A program made the translations under genes and the position numbers. A stretch of 60,000 nucleotides of DNA, from positions 235,001 through 295,000 of the forward strand of contig CAJNDS010002493.1 in NCBI GenBank assembly GCA_905221605.1, given 5' to 3'. Source of the stretch: Symbiodinium natans (lineage: Eukaryota > Sar > Dinophyceae > Suessiales > Symbiodiniaceae). The notes below the pieces were generated by a model. It saw only the letters and a list, made by a program, of their open reading frames with translations, had not been told where the DNA came from and searched no databases. Positions 57,346 through 60,000 of this stretch are shown one piece after another. Numbering within the stretch: position 1 is the stretch's first letter; each line of letters begins with the position of its first letter.

Positions 57346-58199
57346 GGGGGCCTACGGCTTCTACCCTTAGTTGTAGAGTAGGTAACCCTTAACCTTTTTT
57401 GGGGTAATAGAATCCCCTTATAACTTATAATCCTAATTGTTAACCTTTAGTCCCCCTAGGTACTGGACAACTAGGTAGCTAAAGGTTAAGTTTAGGGCTC
57501 ATGGTTTACGGGTGTTGAGGTTTAGGGTTCAGGGTTTGGGGGGCGGGTTTGGGGGGGGGGGGGTGTGGTTTCGGGTTTGGGGTTTAGCCGGTTTAGAGGC
57601 TTGGGGGTTGAGGTGCTTAGGATTTTTGACGCTTTGCCCCAACCCCTTACGACCCGTTGGGACGCAGACCCTAAACCCTAAACCCTAAATCCTAAACCCT
57701 AAACCCTAAACCCTCAACCCTAAACCAGAACTAGGCACTAAACATCCCAAGCCCATCATGCCCGCAAGCCCCAAAGGGACCACGGTTTAGGGTTTAGGGT
57801 TTAGGGTTTAGGGTTTAGGGTTTAGGGTTTAGGGTTTCGGGAAACCCAAAACCCCAAAACCCCAAAACCCCAAGCTCTGAACCCCAAACTCTAAGCCCCC
57901 GAACCCTGAACCCTAAACCCGAAGCTCAAAGCCCCAACTCCTTGAAGCTCTAAGCATTGAAAGCCCTAAACCCTTGAAGCCCTAAGTTCCCCAAACCCTA
58001 AACCCTAAACCCTAAACCCTAAACCCTAAACCCTAAACCCTAAACCCTAAACCCTAAACCCTAAACCCTAAACCCTAAACCCTAAACCTAACCCTAAACC
58101 CTAAACCCTAAACCCTAAACCCTAAACCCTAAACCCTAAACCCTAAACCCTAAACCCTAAACCCTAAACCCTAAACCCTAAACCCTAAACCTACTTGGC
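57346..58199. repeat. Telomere-like DNA downstream of the last placed kelch exon
   Basis: TTTAGGG units at about 57783-57838 and CCCTAAA units at about 57990-58190 face one another. The CCCTAAA tract is about 28 units and nearly perfect. No exon was recognised in between. Confidence 0.85.
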
Positions 58200-58312
58200 T
58201 AAGCTCACCATTCCGTTCCTTGTCGTGGATTCTGCGGGCTTGCAAGTGTTTGGGAAGAGCAAGCACGTTCCCGACAAGTACTCCTTTCCGCTGCGAGTGA
58301 AGGCAGGCAACC
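58200..58312 (+). other. Candidate exon of unknown assignment
   Basis: An open plus frame lies between two telomeric tracts and reads LTIPFLVVDSAGLQVFGK followed by KHVPDKYSFPLRVKA. It is protein-like and bounded by CTAAG| and GGCAG|GCAAC, both usable here. It could be the next exon of the BTB-kelch gene, but its wording is not clearly kelch, so I leave it unassigned. Confidence 0.4.
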
Positions 58313-58817
58313 CTAAACCCTAAACCGTAAACCCATAGGCCCTAAACCCTAAACCCACAACCCTAAACCCTAAACCCTACAGTAAACCCTAAACCCTAAA
58401 CCCTAAACCCTAAACCCTAATCCGTTAAACCCTAAACCCTAAACCCTACGAAACAGAGCAAGTAGCTCAGTTAAGGCGGGGCCCATGCCTGACGTCCCAT
58501 CTGGCCAGACGCCGCCCGAGCTTGCGGCGCATTTTGGAACGGAGCCCTCTCGATCCAGTGCCCGCATCAGGAAGGCCCGCTCGGAGGCCTCTGGATCCAG
58601 TGTTAGCGTCAAGAAGGCCCGCACGCTGGACTGAGACGATCTGATCTGCAAGCTCCCCGGCTTGTATCGCTGCGCCAGCAATGTGAGCATTGTTGGTGGC
58701 CAAGCCGTTTGCAGCGAAGCTGGGTGAGGCGTTGGATCTTTCTTGGTCTAGCTTTCAGAGAGCCTGTTTGGACCGGAGCCTCGAGTACACGGCTTCAGTG
58801 GAAGAGAACACCTGCCA

Positions 58818-59214
58818 CTGCTCAACCCTGAACCCTATAAACCCTTAACTCCCACTAGCTCGGGGACAGGCCCGCGACTTTTAGGGTTTCGGGTCTAGGG
58901 TTTAGGGCTTATAGGGCTTTGGACTTAGGCCTTTATGCGTTGTAAGAGGGTGTAAAAACGCACTGTTCGGGTTTAGGGTCTAGGGTTTAGGGTTTATATA
59001 GGATTTAGTACTGAAGGCTTTGAACTGAGTAAGAAGGTTCGTTTGGGGCTTAGGGTTTAGGGTTCCGAATGTAAGCGAAACAGCAGTACAAGAGCCGGCC
59101 GGGCCCAGTTCGTACTGCTCAACCCTGAACCCTATAAACCCTTAACTCCCAGTAGCGGGGACAGGCCCGGGACTTTTAGGGGGTTTAGGGTCCAGGGTTT
59201 AGGGCTTATAGGGC
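58818..59214 (+). repeat. Direct duplication of about 100 bp (58818-58918 and 59115-59214)
   Basis: Both copies run from CTGCTCAACCCTGAACCCTA through TAACTCCCA and GGGACAGGCCC to TTTAGGGCTTATAGGGC, with a few indels. They lie 297 bp apart. They include telomere-like units, so the duplication carried such units with it. Confidence 0.85.
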
Positions 59215-59477
59215 ATGGTCTTTTGGCCCGTGGGCACGTGGAGATGCCTGAGATTCCCGAAGCTAACTGTAGGCTTGAAGGGTAAGGTTGAAGATTGGCT
59301 GCGCCCTGCTGCGTTTGAGAACTTGTGCATTCGAAGCACGAAGACTTCCGAGCAGCATGAATTTACCGCGTCGTTCAGCCCCCAAACTCCAAGACGACAT
59401 CCTCAGAGCTAGCAGACCTTGATGGTTCATTAGGCAGCTGATGTAGGAGTTGTAGGAGCAGTCAGAGGAAGAAGGAG

Positions 59478-59867
59478 TTGCAATCTGATATTCTGCAAAC
59501 CATTGCAAACCTAACCTGTGTCGCACTTTCTGCAATGTCAATGAAGTCTGTATGTTGGCCCATGGAGAGCTGTGCATGCGGAGGCAAACTAGAAGGGCAT
59601 AGCAGAGTGATAGCATCGGTGCTGGAACCCAGTGGGTGGACACAGGTGGAGCACATAGGCAATCGTTGCAGGCGTCCGTCCTGCAAACTACATCAGAAAA
59701 TGGTGTGGCGCAATTGTATATCTTTGTCGCGACAGAATCGTCGCTTTCAGTGGGGCGGTGAGAGTACTATGGAGTACTTTTTCAAGGAATGCCACTGGGG
59801 TGTTTCTACGTCATGGCTTCGACAGATGTCACGCAGAGTGGCGCCTCGAAAAACGCACAGACTCTGA
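59478..59867 (+). pseudogene. Truncated cysteine-rich ORF, possibly transposon-related
   Basis: 129 codons. The central part is protein-like: CACGG, KLEGHSRVIASVLEPSGW, TQVEHIGNRCRRPSC, then FQWGGESTMEYFFKECHWG and VSTSWLRQM. The cysteine pattern (C-x-C ... C-x4-C) recalls the cysteine clusters that accompany KDZ-type transposases, but this is a weak inference. The frame ends in RKTHRL just where telomeric units begin, which suggests that telomere-like DNA cut off its 3' end. The upstream start is not supported beyond the open frame. Confidence 0.4.
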
Positions 59868-60000
59868 CCGTCAACCCTAAACCCTAAACCCTCAGCCCTA
59901 CGCCCTCAACCCTAAACCCTAAACCCGCTGCGGGCAGACTTGACACTTAGACCCAAAACGACACTGCAAAATGCGTTTTCGGGGGCTGGGAAAACGCATT
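59868..60000 (-). repeat. CCCTAAA units and a small inverted repeat at the window end
   Basis: About eight CCCTAAA/CCCTCAA units lie at 59872-59927. The last 40 bases contain AATGCGTTTTC and GAAAACGCATT, an 11-bp inverted repeat that runs to the window edge. Confidence 0.8.

Overview
The window looks like nuclear DNA of a dinoflagellate alga, probably a Symbiodiniaceae- or Polarella-like lineage. Evidence: hundreds of interstitial TTTAGGG/CCCTAAA (plant/alveolate-type telomere) repeats; introns with GT, GC or GA donors and an AG|G context at both splice sites; coding scattered in very small exons; and degraded mobile genes of kinds I associate with dinoflagellate genomes. No rRNA, tRNA, spliced-leader RNA or CRISPR array was recognised. 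Family names rest on motif reading by eye, not on database searches.

Layout. 1-7.4 kb: telomere-like tracts of both orientations, including a homogeneous TGTAGGG block, with a possible minus-strand zinc-finger gene fragment near 5.3-5.9 kb. 7.7-12.6 kb: a mobile-element zone: a LINE-like zinc knuckle plus RNase H ORF (8607-10313), followed in a shifted frame by a palm-domain polymerase resembling the superfamily-A-related transposon/virus polymerases (about 9995-11056), then a fold-back repeat. 12.69-16.06 kb: two near-identical 1.46-1.48 kb elements with about 31-bp terminal inverted repeats. 16.1-18.6 kb: degenerate satellite-like repeats. 18.8-20.4 kb: a frameshifted Rep-like pseudogene (HUH motif plus superfamily 3 helicase remnant). 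21.8-24.2 kb: a pogo/Tigger-like DDE transposase carrying a GC-AG intron. 24.2-28.7 kb: long ORFs without recognised function.

28,794-33,044: a nine-exon plus-strand gene, reconstructed by reading-frame phase, encoding about 605 aa: an N-terminal domain with SHEW and WYDYFCCPQ motifs followed by ankyrin repeats. Most of its larger introns consist largely of telomeric repeats, and several acceptors abut a CCCTAAA tract directly. 34,579 to at least 57,345: a second plus-strand gene split into at least 24 exons of roughly 24-100 bp, encoding a coiled coil, a K_tetra/BTB domain and the start of a kelch propeller. The telomere-like tracts, palindromic mini-elements and satellites of 33-58 kb therefore lie inside introns, not in empty subtelomeric DNA. 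The window ends in more telomere-like DNA with a truncated cysteine-rich ORF (59,478-59,867).

The most interesting signal is the use of telomeric repeat DNA as intron material, together with short duplications at intron boundaries and non-canonical GC/GA donors. This suggests that introns here are born or enlarged by insertion of telomere-type sequence.
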